A DNA stretch of 64,000 nucleotides from Lachnospiraceae bacterium (GCA_902363835.1 CABJBM010000021.1:1-64000); one strand, 5' to 3'. Shown: positions 34,235-42,840, numbered from the stretch's first letter. The notes: generated by a model not told the origin, from the letters alone. Numbers and translations: made by a program.

Positions 34235-34258
34235 AGTCTGGTGTTATAGTGGAGAGTT
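34235..34258 (-). promoter_or_regulatory. Candidate operator upstream of the tandem-MerR gene
   Basis: AAGTCTGGTGT (34235-34245) repeats 11 bases found at 33409-33419 near the exporter. Beside it is GGAGAGT (34251-34257), the half-site type often seen in MerR-family operators of multidrug genes. The rest of the gap up to 34321 shows nothing clear. Confidence 0.35.
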
Positions 34259-34321
34259 TTAATTGTAACTTATGAGAACAAAAAACGCAAGGGTGCGGAA
34301 AATTCCACCTTTCCCATAAAA

Positions 34322-34361
34322 GAAAAGAAGCGGGTCCATTCTGAACCATACACTTCTTTTC
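34322..34361 (-). terminator. Terminator of the sigV-rsiV operon
   Basis: GAAAAGAAG pairs with CTTCTTTTC, with an inner GGTTC/GGACC pairing; on the minus strand a further CTTTTAT follows. It lies 50 bp after the rsiV stop codon. Confidence 0.65.
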
Positions 34362-34410
34362 CAGATATAATAACCCTGCAGCGCTTACAAGCATTCGATT
34401 GCTTCGTCAC

Positions 34411-35298
34411 TTACCTTTGTATCTCAAATTCAGCCGCTCCTGCTGCTCCGGGCGCTATCTCATATTTGTCAAAAACAACAACCGGATTTCCATTGTCTTT
34501 CATATAAAACTTTGTCTCATCCGAAATACTTTCAAAGCCTCCTTCCTCAGGAGTCCAGAACGGGATCCCGATCTCAAGGGATTTTTCCTTCATCTGGTTT
34601 TTAATGCTTTCGTTTGCCTTATTCATATAATCCTCTCCCAGGACATCCTTCAGGGACAAAAGCGTTCCTGATTTTAAATCTATGTTATAGTACTTTTCCT
34701 GGCTGTAAGCAGAGGTCCAGCTCTCTGTCCCCTTTACTGCAAAGGAAAGATATGCATCACTTTGGGCTTTAATCTCATACCACACCTTGATCTCGATCTT
34801 ATGCTCAGCCCATTCTGCCTCTGTTCCTCCTGTATCCAGAAATGCCTGTTTGTATTCCTTTGCACGTTCCAATGATTCATCCGCATACTTACTGCATATT
34901 TCCCGGATTTCTTTATTTACCTGTCTGGTAAGTCCATGGGTGTCCTTTTCAATGAATTCCAGCCCCGGCACTTCCACGGAAATTTTTTCGTCTCCTATCG
35001 TTTTCTTATAGGAGCTTACGGTCAGAATCCGGGCGATTGTGCCTACTACCGGAAGCTGGTTCATCTCCTCTGCAAACGCTGTGTTGGTATTTAAGGCAGC
35101 CGTAAATGTAATAAGAAAAGCGGCCGCTGTCCCAATTCCCCATTTATAAAACTGTTTCCCTTTGCCATCAACTCCATTCCGGCCTCCTGCTGTGATTTTT
35201 CCTTCAAACTGATTTATGGTACTTTGTATACGCCCGTTTAATTCCTCTGGAATGGGAGTCTCATCGTATCTGTTTTTTGCGCCTTCCAACTGATTCAT
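34411..35298 (-). CDS. Anti-sigma factor RsiV (lysozyme-sensing type)
   Basis: A 295-residue membrane-anchored anti-sigma factor. The N-terminal cytoplasmic part (PIPEELNGRIQSTINQF) binds the sigma factor, one membrane helix spans about residues 49-70, and the outer part carries a DUF3298-type domain. The C-terminal VVVFDKYEIAPGAAGAAEFEI is close to Bacillus subtilis RsiV. In the known system, RsiV binds lysozyme, is cut by proteases and releases SigV. It overlaps the sigma gene by 4 bp. The family assignment is firm; that lysozyme is the signal here is by analogy. Confidence 0.9.
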   Translation of the reverse strand: MNQLEGAKNRYDETPIPEELNGRIQSTINQFEGKITAGGRNGVDGKGKQFYKWGIGTAAAFLITFTAALNTNTAFAEEMNQLPVVGTIARILTVSSYKKTIGDEKISVEVPGLEFIEKDTHGLTRQVNKEIREICSKYADESLERAKEYKQAFLDTGGTEAEWAEHKIEIKVWYEIKAQSDAYLSFAVKGTESWTSAYSQEKYYNIDLKSGTLLSLKDVLGEDYMNKANESIKNQMKEKSLEIGIPFWTPEEGGFESISDETKFYMKDNGNPVVVFDKYEIAPGAAGAAEFEIQR

Positions 35299-35786
35299 AA
35301 ATTCACCTCCTGAATATTCTGCTTTAACAATTTTAAGCCCCGGTACAATCTTGCCTTCACTGTGTTTAAATTGGTCCCGGTGATCTCTGCAATTTCTTTT
35401 AAGGACATTTCCTCAAAAAAGCGGAGCTTAATGATGTTTTGTATTTCAATATCCAACTGATTGATCTCATCATATAGGTCATCCGATGGCTCAAAGCCCT
35501 GTTCATAATAGGGGATCTCTAAACCCAGCTCTTCCCCTGATGCGATCTCCTTTTTATTTTTTCTGAGAAAATAAATGCTTTCATTTACAAGAATTCTATA
35601 AAACCATGTTTTCACAGCATCGGAATTTTTTAAGGATTCATAATGATCCAGCGCTTTTAACACAGCATTTTGAACAATGTCCAGTGCATCCTCCTTGTTT
35701 TGGGCGTAGCTGAAGGCCAGCCGGTAAAATTTTTTCTGATTTTCAATGATGTAGCTTGTTATCTTATCATAAATCTCTTGTCTCAT
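35295..35786 (-). CDS. ECF RNA polymerase sigma factor (SigV type)
   Basis: A 163-residue ECF sigma factor. Region 2 (FYRLAFSYAQNKEDALDIVQNAVLKA) and region 4 (RFFEEMSLKEIAEITGTNLNTVKARLYRGL) are complete. The start at 35786 has an AGAAAGGG site. It shares a 4-bp overlap with its anti-sigma gene, and an ECF-type promoter precedes it, suggesting autoregulation. By analogy it would turn on cell-wall modification genes that give lysozyme resistance; none of those lies in this window. Confidence 0.92.
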   Translation of the reverse strand: MRQEIYDKITSYIIENQKKFYRLAFSYAQNKEDALDIVQNAVLKALDHYESLKNSDAVKTWFYRILVNESIYFLRKNKKEIASGEELGLEIPYYEQGFEPSDDLYDEINQLDIEIQNIIKLRFFEEMSLKEIAEITGTNLNTVKARLYRGLKLLKQNIQEVNL

Positions 35787-35833
35787 CTGGTACCCTTTCT
35801 GTCCTTTCACAGACATTTTTCCGTTCTGTTATA

Positions 35834-35861
35834 TAGATGATTTCAGGTACAAAAAAGTTGC
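35834..35861 (-). promoter_or_regulatory. ECF-type autoregulated promoter
   Basis: On the minus strand GCAACT followed by a T-run (35856-35861) and CATCTA (35834-35839) are 16 bp apart, the shape of ECF promoters (AAC -35 and CGTCTA-like -10). It is 48 bp upstream of the sigma-factor start. Confidence 0.6.
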
Positions 35862-35869
35862 GGGAAATA

Positions 35870-35906
35870 AAAAACAAGGCTCTGAAAATTCAAAAGCCCT
35901 GTTTTT
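35870..35906 (-). terminator. Second hairpin after the ribose operon
   Basis: AAAAACAAGGCT and AGCCCTGTTTTT pair over 12 positions with one mismatch, and TTTTTTATTT follows on the minus strand. It ends the ribose operon just before the sigV promoter. Confidence 0.75.
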
Positions 35907-35977
35907 CCATGATTAAATTTATCCTTATTATTCCTCTCTTTGGTTTGAATTTATTCTATTTGCAGAATTATCCAAAA

Positions 35978-36012
35978 GCAGCATCAGACCAGTCAACCCA
36001 GTCTGATGCCGC
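35978..36012 (-). terminator. First hairpin after the ribose-binding-protein gene
   Basis: GCATCAGAC pairs with GTCTGATGC around an 11-base loop, extended by a GC pair, and CTGCTTTTGG follows on the minus strand. It starts 19 bp after the stop codon, giving two terminators in a row with the one at 35870-35906. Confidence 0.6.
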
Positions 36013-36030
36013 AGCCAGCATAAATATCGA

Positions 36031-37059
36031 TTATTCTTTTGTAACTAATTCATTTACATTATCAGCAGTTACCAGTTCGTTGTCCAGGATCACATACTTT
36101 TCTACGTCTTTCCCCTCCAGATAATTGTATGCAGCGTTTAAAATCGCTTTTCCTAAGAAGAATGGCGGTTCTGCAATGGTTGCTTCAACCTTTCCTGCTT
36201 TAATTGCTTCAATGGTATCATCAATGGCATCGCATCCGATCATGGTAATCTCATCCAGACGGCCGGCAGCCTCAATCGCTTCCAAAGCACCGAGAAGCAT
36301 CTCATCATTGGCAGCATATAATCCGTCAATGTGGTCATTGGCCTGAAGAATGTTTTCCATTACGCTCATGCCCTTGGAGCGGTCAAAATCTGCAACCTGG
36401 CAGGCAACGATCTTCATGTCCGGGTTCTGGCTTATAACTTCGTTAAAGCCTTTGGAACGGCTTTGAGCCACATTGGTTCCCATAATACCCTGGATTTCTA
36501 CGATATTTCCTTTTCCTCCCAGCGTGTCTACCAGATACTGGCCGGCCAGCTTACCGGATTTAATGGCATCGTAACCGATATGAGAAACCACTTCCCCGCC
36601 GCTGGCCTCCCTGTCCATGGTAAGCACCGGGATACCGGCTTCGTTACATGCTTCAATGGAAGATACGATTGCATCGGAGTCACAGGTATCAATGATGATA
36701 CAGTCCGGCTTTTTGGTGATCAGGTTTTCTATGTCCTTCATCTGAATGGCAGGGTCATCCTGAGCATCTGTGATATAAAGCTCCACGCCTAATTCGTCTG
36801 CTGCCTTCTGCACTCCATCTTTTACATCCACAAAGAACGGATTTGTCTGAGTATTCATGGCAAGTCCTATTACGTATTTCTTGTCCCCTGACTTAGCCTC
36901 TTCCTTTGACTGGGCTTGTGCTGTTGTTGTAGCTGCTTCTGTCTGGGTTGTCTCCTGTTTGGTTTCAGGCGCCTTTGCTCCGCTGCTGCATCCTGCCAGT
37001 GATGCAAGAACAAGTCCCGTAGCTGCAACTACTGCTGTCATGTGCTTTCTTTTCATCAT
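36031..37059 (-). CDS. Ribose-binding lipoprotein (RbsB-like)
   Basis: A 342-residue type I periplasmic-fold lipoprotein. The signal peptide has lipobox LAGC (Cys at about residue 23), followed by a Thr/Ala/Glu-rich linker. The fold begins VIGLAMNTQTNPFFVDVKDGVQKA, the classical ribose-binding start, and includes PDCIIIDTCDSDAIVSSIEACNEAGIPV and DRSKGMSVMENILQANDHIDGLYAANDEM. It is the last gene of the deoC-rbsK-rbsD-ATPase-permease operon. The ligand is probably D-ribose, or possibly deoxyribose in view of deoC. Confidence 0.93.
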   Translation of the reverse strand: MMKRKHMTAVVAATGLVLASLAGCSSGAKAPETKQETTQTEAATTTAQAQSKEEAKSGDKKYVIGLAMNTQTNPFFVDVKDGVQKAADELGVELYITDAQDDPAIQMKDIENLITKKPDCIIIDTCDSDAIVSSIEACNEAGIPVLTMDREASGGEVVSHIGYDAIKSGKLAGQYLVDTLGGKGNIVEIQGIMGTNVAQSRSKGFNEVISQNPDMKIVACQVADFDRSKGMSVMENILQANDHIDGLYAANDEMLLGALEAIEAAGRLDEITMIGCDAIDDTIEAIKAGKVEATIAEPPFFLGKAILNAAYNYLEGKDVEKYVILDNELVTADNVNELVTKE

Positions 37060-37101
37060 AATTTTTTACCTTCCCTTCTCTTTTTACATTAATAGTTTTA
37101 T

Positions 37102-38070
37102 TTATTCTGCTTTCGCAGATAAATCCTTGACTTTTTTGTCCACCAGAACTGCAATGAGCACAACGGCGCCCTTTACAATATTGGTAGCATGGGGATTTAC
37201 GTTCATAAGCGTTAAAATATTGTCAATAATTCCCATGATCATGGCGCCTACCACAGTAGGCAATACAAATCCGGTTCCACCGCTTAAGCTGGTTCCGCCA
37301 AGTATAACTGCTGCAATGGCATCCATCTCGATTCCTTGTCCGCTGGTGGATTGGGCAGACCCCAGTCTGGCTGTTAAAACCACTGCCGCAATGCCGCTTA
37401 AAAAACCGTTGATGATGTAAGCCATCCACTCCGTCTTTTTTACTGAGATTCCGGATAAACGGGCTGCTTCCCGGTTTCCTCCAAATGCATAAATGCTGCG
37501 TCCAAAGCTGGTTTGCGTTAAAATATAATGAGCCAGCAGGAAAAGCCCTATGAGGATAATAACAGGTACCGGAACCCCTAAAACCGTACCTTTTCCAATA
37601 AATTTATAAGAATCTATTTTGACCGGAATAGGAGAACCTTTGGTGTAGATCAAAACACAGCCCCGAAGCAGGGTCATCATGCCCAGAGTGGCAATAAACG
37701 GAGGAATCCCACATTGGGAAATAAAAAATCCGTTTACGATTCCGCAGGTAATTCCGATTGCAACTGCTGTAAATACTGCCAGAAAGGTATTTCCTGTGGA
37801 GGCCAGCACACCGGAGGCTACAACTCCGGCAAACCCCAGAATAGAACCTACTGACAGATCGATTCCACCGGTAAGGATCACAAAGGTCATGCCGCAGCCG
37901 ATGATACCGGCAACTGTCACCTGCTTAAAAACATTAAACAGGTTGGAAACACTTAAAAAGCTTTGTGACAAAAAGGTGGCAAAGATACAGATTACCAGTA
38001 AGATCAAAACCGAGCGATATATATTTATTTGGTTGATTAACCGTTTTTTAGTTTCCTGATTCATTTTCAC
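37102..38070 (-). CDS. Ribose ABC transporter permease (RbsC-like)
   Basis: A 322-residue CUT2 permease with about 8-10 membrane helices. Marks include LTGGIDLSVGSILGFAGVVAS and AVILGGTSLSGGTGFVLPTVVG. The first possible start is a GTG at 38070; the ATG at 38064, two codons later, has better spacing from the GGAGGGG site. The gene overlaps the ATPase gene by up to 23 bp. It works with the ATPase at 38048-39559 and the binding protein at 36031-37059. Confidence 0.93.
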   Translation of the reverse strand: MKMNQETKKRLINQINIYRSVLILLVICIFATFLSQSFLSVSNLFNVFKQVTVAGIIGCGMTFVILTGGIDLSVGSILGFAGVVASGVLASTGNTFLAVFTAVAIGITCGIVNGFFISQCGIPPFIATLGMMTLLRGCVLIYTKGSPIPVKIDSYKFIGKGTVLGVPVPVIILIGLFLLAHYILTQTSFGRSIYAFGGNREAARLSGISVKKTEWMAYIINGFLSGIAAVVLTARLGSAQSTSGQGIEMDAIAAVILGGTSLSGGTGFVLPTVVGAMIMGIIDNILTLMNVNPHATNIVKGAVVLIAVLVDKKVKDLSAKAE

Positions 38071-39559
38071 TTACCCCTCCAGACGCATGAGCTAATATTT
38101 TTTCCTGATTCATTTCCTGTTTGGAGATTTCCAATACCGTTCGTCCTTCCCGCATGACAATAACGCGGTCACTGACCCCTATCAGTTCCGGCAGATCCGT
38201 GGAAATTACCAGGATGCTCTTGCCGGCTTCTGTCAACTTGTTCATAATGGCATAGATTTCTGCCTTGGCCCCCACATCTACTCCCCGTGTGGGTTCATCT
38301 AAAATCAGAATATCAGAATCCGCTAACAGCATTTTTGCAAACACTATTTTCTGCTGGTTTCCGCCGCTTAATTTTCCGGCAAGCTGCTGCGGAGAACTGA
38401 TTTTAATATTCAGCGCTTTAACCTGTTCCTTTACACGTTCCATTTCCAGTTTGTTATCCATCCGGAATCCCTTGGTCAGCTTTTTTAAAGAAGACATGGA
38501 AATATTTTCTTTAATGCTTCTTATTAATACAAGCCCTTCCTGCTTCCTGTCATCCGAAACAAACCCGATTCCTGCTTCTAATGCTTTTCTGGGAGATGAA
38601 CAGTCCCTTTTTTCACCGTGTACGTAAATTTCTCCGCTGTCCATTGGCATTGCACCGTAAATCAGCTTGGAAAGTTCTATGGTACCGGCACCCAGAAGAC
38701 CTGTAATCCCTAATATTTCCCCTTTGTGAAGCTTTAAACTGACATCATGGACCCCGCGGCTGTTTACTTTTCTGGCTTCAAATACCACTTCCCGGGGCTT
38801 ATAATCCCTTACCGGGTACAGATTGGATACATTCCGTCCCACCATCATGGATACCACATCTTCATAATCCGTCTCTCCAATGAGTTTTGATGCCACAAAT
38901 TTTCCATCCCGGAAAACCGTAAGACGGTCTGAAATCTGAAAAATCTCATCCATGCGGTGGGAAATATAAATGATTGCAATTCCCTTTTTCTTCAGTTCTT
39001 CAATCGTCCGGAAGAGGATTTGGATTTCCTCTTCTGCCAGCGCAGCGGTAGGCTCATCCATAATAATGATTTTTGCCCCAATGGTCAGGCACTTGGCGAT
39101 CTCTGTCATCTGAGCCTCTGCCACAGATAAATTCCTCACCTTGGTCCTTGCGCTGAACTTTAATCCCAGATGATCCAGATTTTCCTGTGCTTCCCGGTAC
39201 AATCTGTTCCAATCCACTTTTCCAAACTGATTGGCAGGAAGTCTTCCAAGATACATATTTTCAGCCACCGACAATTCCGGAACCATATTAAATTCCTGAT
39301 AGATCATGGCGATTCCATGTTTCTCCGCATCTTTGGCGGAATGGAACACCACAGCTTTCTCATCCAGATACATGGCCCCGGAAGTATAAGGCTGTGCTCC
39401 CGCAATTATTTTCATTAAGGTGGATTTTCCTGCCCCGTTTTCTCCGCACAGGGCATGGACCTCTCCCTCAAAAATCTCCAGATGCACCCCGTCAAGAGCC
39501 TTGACACCGGGAAACGTCTTTACGATTGATTCCAGTTTTAAAACTAACCTTCCTCCCAT
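38048..39559 (-). CDS. Ribose ABC transporter double ATPase (RbsA-like)
   Basis: A 503-residue ATPase with two domains. The first has Walker A GENGAGKSTLMK, signature-region LSVAEAQMTEIAKCL and Walker B IIIMDEPTAALA. The second has LLGAGTIELSKLIYG, LSGGNQQKIVFAKMLL and ILILDEPTRGVD. These are intact by family standards and contrast with the degraded protein at 27700-29145. It lies 30 bp after rbsD. Confidence 0.93.
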   Translation of the reverse strand: MGGRLVLKLESIVKTFPGVKALDGVHLEIFEGEVHALCGENGAGKSTLMKIIAGAQPYTSGAMYLDEKAVVFHSAKDAEKHGIAMIYQEFNMVPELSVAENMYLGRLPANQFGKVDWNRLYREAQENLDHLGLKFSARTKVRNLSVAEAQMTEIAKCLTIGAKIIIMDEPTAALAEEEIQILFRTIEELKKKGIAIIYISHRMDEIFQISDRLTVFRDGKFVASKLIGETDYEDVVSMMVGRNVSNLYPVRDYKPREVVFEARKVNSRGVHDVSLKLHKGEILGITGLLGAGTIELSKLIYGAMPMDSGEIYVHGEKRDCSSPRKALEAGIGFVSDDRKQEGLVLIRSIKENISMSSLKKLTKGFRMDNKLEMERVKEQVKALNIKISSPQQLAGKLSGGNQQKIVFAKMLLADSDILILDEPTRGVDVGAKAEIYAIMNKLTEAGKSILVISTDLPELIGVSDRVIVMREGRTVLEISKQEMNQEKILAHASGGVSENESGN

Positions 39560-39589
39560 ATGATTTCACCACTTCCCCTTTGCTTCCGG

Positions 39590-39988
39590 TCAATATGCGC
39601 AGCCTGAGACCAGTACGACGTTGGTATATCCTGTAAATTCACCTGTCAGGATGATCGCCTTGGCTCCCTCAGTGATCTTCTTTAATTCCTTATGAGGCAC
39701 ATACTCCACCGGAATGCCTTCCGGCAGGAGAGCCAGCGCCTTTTTATGAAGTTCCGGGCTTACGGCAAGCGCCTCCTCTGCAAATATGGCCTTTTCCGTC
39801 ACCATATATTTTTCTATTTCTTCCAAAACCTCCAGGTAAGAAGGACTTCCCGGCTTCCAGCCTAAGTCCACCCGTTCCACTTCCTTTGGAATCGGAAGCC
39901 CGGCATCTCCGATTACCAGCATATCCATATGCCTGAGTTCCGCCATGACTCTTGCTAATTGAGGGTGTAAAATTCCTGTTTTTAACAT
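39590..39988 (-). CDS. D-ribose pyranase RbsD
   Basis: A 132-residue mutarotase that interconverts pyranose and furanose forms of ribose, so that ribokinase receives the furanose. The N-terminus MLKTGILHPQLARVMAELRH has the catalytic His20, and VIGDAGLPIP has Asp28, both at the positions known for RbsD. Its start overlaps the rbsK end by 7 bp. Its presence argues that at least one substrate of this operon is ribose itself. Confidence 0.95.
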   Translation of the reverse strand: MLKTGILHPQLARVMAELRHMDMLVIGDAGLPIPKEVERVDLGWKPGSPSYLEVLEEIEKYMVTEKAIFAEEALAVSPELHKKALALLPEGIPVEYVPHKELKKITEGAKAIILTGEFTGYTNVVLVSGCAY

Positions 39989-40926
39989 ACCTCTTTCTCC
40001 TTTTCCTGTGCTTTGATAAATGAGTCAACTTCTTCCCGGTCAGGCATGGCCGGTGTCGTTCCGATTCTTTGCACTGAAATAGCTGCTAATGCATTGGCAA
40101 AGGCTGCTGCCTCCCATAAATCCTTTCCTTCTGCCAGGGCTGCCACCAGACCCCCGTTAAATGCATCTCCCGCACCGGTGGTATCAACTGCGTTGACCCG
40201 GTAAGCAGGCAGTATCCCTCTTTTCTCAGGAGTTGCTAAGTAAACCCCTTTTCCTCCCAGGGTAATCAGTACATTTTTAACTCCTTTTTCAAAGAAGAAG
40301 TCTGCAGCTCTTCCTGCACTTTCTTCCCCGTCTACCGGTATTCCGGTTAATATCCCGGCTTCTACCTCATTGGGCGTGATCAAGTCCACCTTACTTAAAA
40401 TGCTGTCACTGACCGGCTGCACAGGTGCTGTATTTAAAATGATCTTTACGCCCTTTTCATATGCAATATCAATTATTTTTTCCACGGAAGAAATATTGGT
40501 TTCCAACTGAGTCAGCAGATAATCCGATTGATCCAGTAAGTCTGAAACAGATTCTACTTCTTCGTCTGTAATGGTGTCACAGGCTCCCAGAATAACAACA
40601 ATTTCATTCTGGCTGGTGCTTTCATCCACCATGATCAGCGCGCTGCCGGTCTCTGTCTGCCCGGTACGGAATATCCGTCCCGTATCCATTCCCAGGTTTT
40701 TCATGGTGCTTAATGCCACATCTGCAAATGCATCCTCACCAAGCTTTGTAACCATGGTCACATCAGCTCCTGCCTTGTGAGCAGCCACCCCCTGGTTAAA
40801 GCCCTTGCCGCCGGGACCCATCTTAAAAACGCTTCCTTTGACGGTTTCTCCCGGAACCGGAAGATGAGGGCATCTTCCCATCAGATCCACTACAAAGCTT
40901 CCAAAAACTGTTACTTTTTTCCCCAT
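39982..40926 (-). CDS. Ribokinase (PfkB family)
   Basis: A 314-residue sugar kinase that makes ribose 5-phosphate, or possibly deoxyribose 5-phosphate. The substrate-binding start GSFVVDLMGRCPHLPVPGET and FKMGPGGKGFNQGVAA are typical of ribokinases. The catalytic Asp is in NAVDTTGAGDAFNGGLV. I start at 40926 with a GGAGAGGAG site. It stands between deoC and rbsD. Deoxyribokinases are close relatives, so with deoC next door a double specificity cannot be excluded. Confidence 0.93.
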   Translation of the reverse strand: MGKKVTVFGSFVVDLMGRCPHLPVPGETVKGSVFKMGPGGKGFNQGVAAHKAGADVTMVTKLGEDAFADVALSTMKNLGMDTGRIFRTGQTETGSALIMVDESTSQNEIVVILGACDTITDEEVESVSDLLDQSDYLLTQLETNISSVEKIIDIAYEKGVKIILNTAPVQPVSDSILSKVDLITPNEVEAGILTGIPVDGEESAGRAADFFFEKGVKNVLITLGGKGVYLATPEKRGILPAYRVNAVDTTGAGDAFNGGLVAALAEGKDLWEAAAFANALAAISVQRIGTTPAMPDREEVDSFIKAQEKEKEVC

Positions 40927-40942
40927 GACCCTTCTCCTCTCC

Positions 40943-41578
40943 TTATAGCAAGGCGATTCCGTTGCCTGCTCCAATCCGGTCTGCTCCGGCTTCTATCATA
41001 GCGCGGGCCTCTTCCTGTGTACGGATTCCTCCGCTTGCCTTTACTTTTGCCCTGTCCCCTACCGTCTGCTTCATAAGTGCCACATCCTCCGGTACGGCAC
41101 CGCCTGTGCTAAAACCTGTGGATGTCTTTACAAAATCGGCTCCGGCTTCTACAGAAATCTCACAGGCCTTTTGGATTTCCTCTTTTGTTAAAAGGCACGT
41201 TTCTAAAATAACTTTTACCGTTTTTCCCTGGGAGGCCTCCACAACTGCTTTTATATCGTCACGGACCATATCATAATCTTTCTCCTTCATGGCGCCGATA
41301 TTCATTACCATATCCACTTCCTCTGCCCCTGCCTTCACTGCTTCGGAAGTTTCCAAGGCTTTTGCGGAAGTCATCATTGCTCCCAGAGGAAATCCAACCA
41401 CGCAGCAAACCGCTACGCCGCTGCCCTTTAACTCCTGTGCAGCAAGAGGCACATGACATGTATTCACGCACACTGATGCAAATCCATATTGTTTTGCTTC
41501 TGAACAATACCTTTTAATTGTTTCTGATGTAGCATCTGCCTTTAGCATGGTGTGATCTATCATTTTTGCAATATCCAT
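40943..41578 (-). CDS. Deoxyribose-phosphate aldolase
   Basis: A 211-residue class I aldolase that splits 2-deoxyribose 5-phosphate into glyceraldehyde 3-phosphate and acetaldehyde. The Schiff-base Lys is in [13 protein letters not shown], with [10 protein letters not shown] and [12 protein letters not shown] as further active-site segments. The start at 41578 has a GAGGAG site. It is the first gene of the operon, 16 bp before rbsK. Its place at the head of a ribose operon suggests that deoxyribose from DNA is also used. Confidence 0.94.
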   Translation of the reverse strand: MDIAKMIDHTMLKADATSETIKRYCSEAKQYGFASVCVNTCHVPLAAQELKGSGVAVCCVVGFPLGAMMTSAKALETSEAVKAGAEEVDMVMNIGAMKEKDYDMVRDDIKAVVEASQGKTVKVILETCLLTKEEIQKACEISVEAGADFVKTSTGFSTGGAVPEDVALMKQTVGDRAKVKASGGIRTQEEARAMIEAGADRIGAGNGIALL

Positions 41579-41612
41579 TTTTTTCTCCTCTTTTCTTTTT
41601 TTCATGTATCTT

Positions 41613-41642
41613 CCGGAATGTGTAACCGGTTACACATTCCGG
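41613..41642. promoter_or_regulatory. Perfect 30-bp palindrome, operator of the deoC-rbs operon
   Basis: CCGGAATGTGTAACC is followed directly by its own reverse complement. The core TGTAACCGGTTACA is shared with the operator upstream of the LacI gene. It lies 35 bp upstream of the deoC start and 26 bp after the lacI stop, so the repressor would control deoC-rbs separately. No clear sigma-A promoter was found between it and the lacI gene. Confidence 0.8.
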
Positions 41643-41668
41643 GTAAAAATAAACTGCTTACACGCAGC

Positions 41669-42682
41669 CTATTTTATTAATTCTGAACCTCGAAGCACTA
41701 CCTGATAAGGAACAAAGATTTTTCTGCCGGAGCTTTTACTCTCCTTATGGGACAGCTTGTCAATCAACATTGCCATTGCTTCATATCCCTGCTTCTTTGC
41801 ATCACGTTCAATGGTAGATAGCCTGTAATCAATTATTTTAAGGGATTCGATCTGGTCAAAGCCTACCATTGATATGTCCCTGCCCATTTTAAGTTTCTGC
41901 TCTGTGAGATACTTAAGCACTCCTAAACTGGTCTGGTTGTTGGAGGCAAAAATCGCAGTTGGCGGATCCGGAAGCTCCAGTAATTCTTTTGTCCGTTCAT
42001 ATGCCTTGATAATCTTGAAATCCCCGGATACAATATACTCTTCCTTAAGTTCAATCCCATAATCCTTTAAGGCTTTCTTGTATCCTTTTAGCCGGTCCTT
42101 CCCCGGCATGGAAGTACTGGGACCTGTAATGATTGCGATCTTACGGTGACCGGCATGGATCAAAGCTTCCACTCCTTTATAAGCAGCGGCGTCATTTTCC
42201 ACAAAAACCCCATCCAGGCTGGAACTTTTAATATTCCGGTCAACTAAAACCACTGGAATCCCCTTGTTTTCAAATTGTATCAGCTTATCCCGGGTCATCA
42301 TATCAAGCTCAGAAACCGGAGTTATAATCAAACCGGAAAGTCTTTGTCCTTCTGCCATCTGAAGGTACTGATGCTCTCTTTCCTGCATTTCACCTGTATC
42401 AAACAAAACAATGTTATACTGGTTATTGGCTGCTATCTCTCCCATTCCGCTTATGACACTGGAAAAAAACTCATTGGCTATATCCGGAACAATGACCCCG
42501 ATACTGGAAGAGTCACGGATGCTCAAACTTCTTGCAATGGCATTGGGTACGAAATCCGCTTCTTCAATCGCCGCTAAAACCTTCTGCTTGGTTTCCTCCT
42601 TTACGTATCCGGACTGATTAATCACTCTGGACACAGTCGCAGATGAAACACCCACTCTTTTGGCAATATCCCGTATATTCAT
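41669..42682 (-). CDS. LacI-family repressor of the ribose/deoxyribose operon
   Basis: A 337-residue repressor. The helix-turn-helix (residues 1-25, IRDIAKRVGVSSATVSRVIN) and hinge are followed by a type I periplasmic-fold effector domain that resembles RbsR (SSIGVIVPDIANEFFSSVISGM). It lies directly upstream of deoC on the same strand. Palindromes with the same 14-bp core stand upstream of its own start and of deoC, so it probably represses both and is relieved by ribose or a related sugar. GGAGA precedes the start. Confidence 0.92.
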   Translation of the reverse strand: MNIRDIAKRVGVSSATVSRVINQSGYVKEETKQKVLAAIEEADFVPNAIARSLSIRDSSSIGVIVPDIANEFFSSVISGMGEIAANNQYNIVLFDTGEMQEREHQYLQMAEGQRLSGLIITPVSELDMMTRDKLIQFENKGIPVVLVDRNIKSSSLDGVFVENDAAAYKGVEALIHAGHRKIAIITGPSTSMPGKDRLKGYKKALKDYGIELKEEYIVSGDFKIIKAYERTKELLELPDPPTAIFASNNQTSLGVLKYLTEQKLKMGRDISMVGFDQIESLKIIDYRLSTIERDAKKQGYEAMAMLIDKLSHKESKSSGRKIFVPYQVVLRGSELIK

Positions 42683-42695
42683 GTCAAATCTCCTT

Positions 42696-42713
42696 TATGT
42701 AACCGGTTACATA
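42696..42713. promoter_or_regulatory. LacI-type operator upstream of its own gene
   Basis: TATGTAACCGGTTACATA is a perfect 18-bp palindrome, sharing TGTAACCGGTTACA with the deoC operator. It lies between the -10 box and the ribosome site, where a bound repressor would block transcription. Confidence 0.8.
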
Positions 42714-42716
42714 TGC

Positions 42717-42745
42717 ATATTAACATATTGGATAACGAATGTAAA
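42717..42745 (-). promoter_or_regulatory. Sigma-A-like promoter of the LacI gene
   Basis: On the minus strand TTTACA (42740-42745) and TAATAT (42717-42722, preceded by TGT) are 17 bp apart, just upstream of the operator. Confidence 0.7.
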
Positions 42746-42840
42746 GTATTTTTTATGATTTTTTACAACAAATTTCAAAACTTTTTAATGCAAGAAGAAA
42801 ATAGTGCCAGCCATAAAGGAAATGTGCAGGGGTCTTTTCT

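Noticed and set aside
41613..41642. Rho-independent terminator of the lacI gene
   Set aside because: The palindrome has no loop and no T-run after it, and its core recurs upstream of lacI, so an operator is the better reading.
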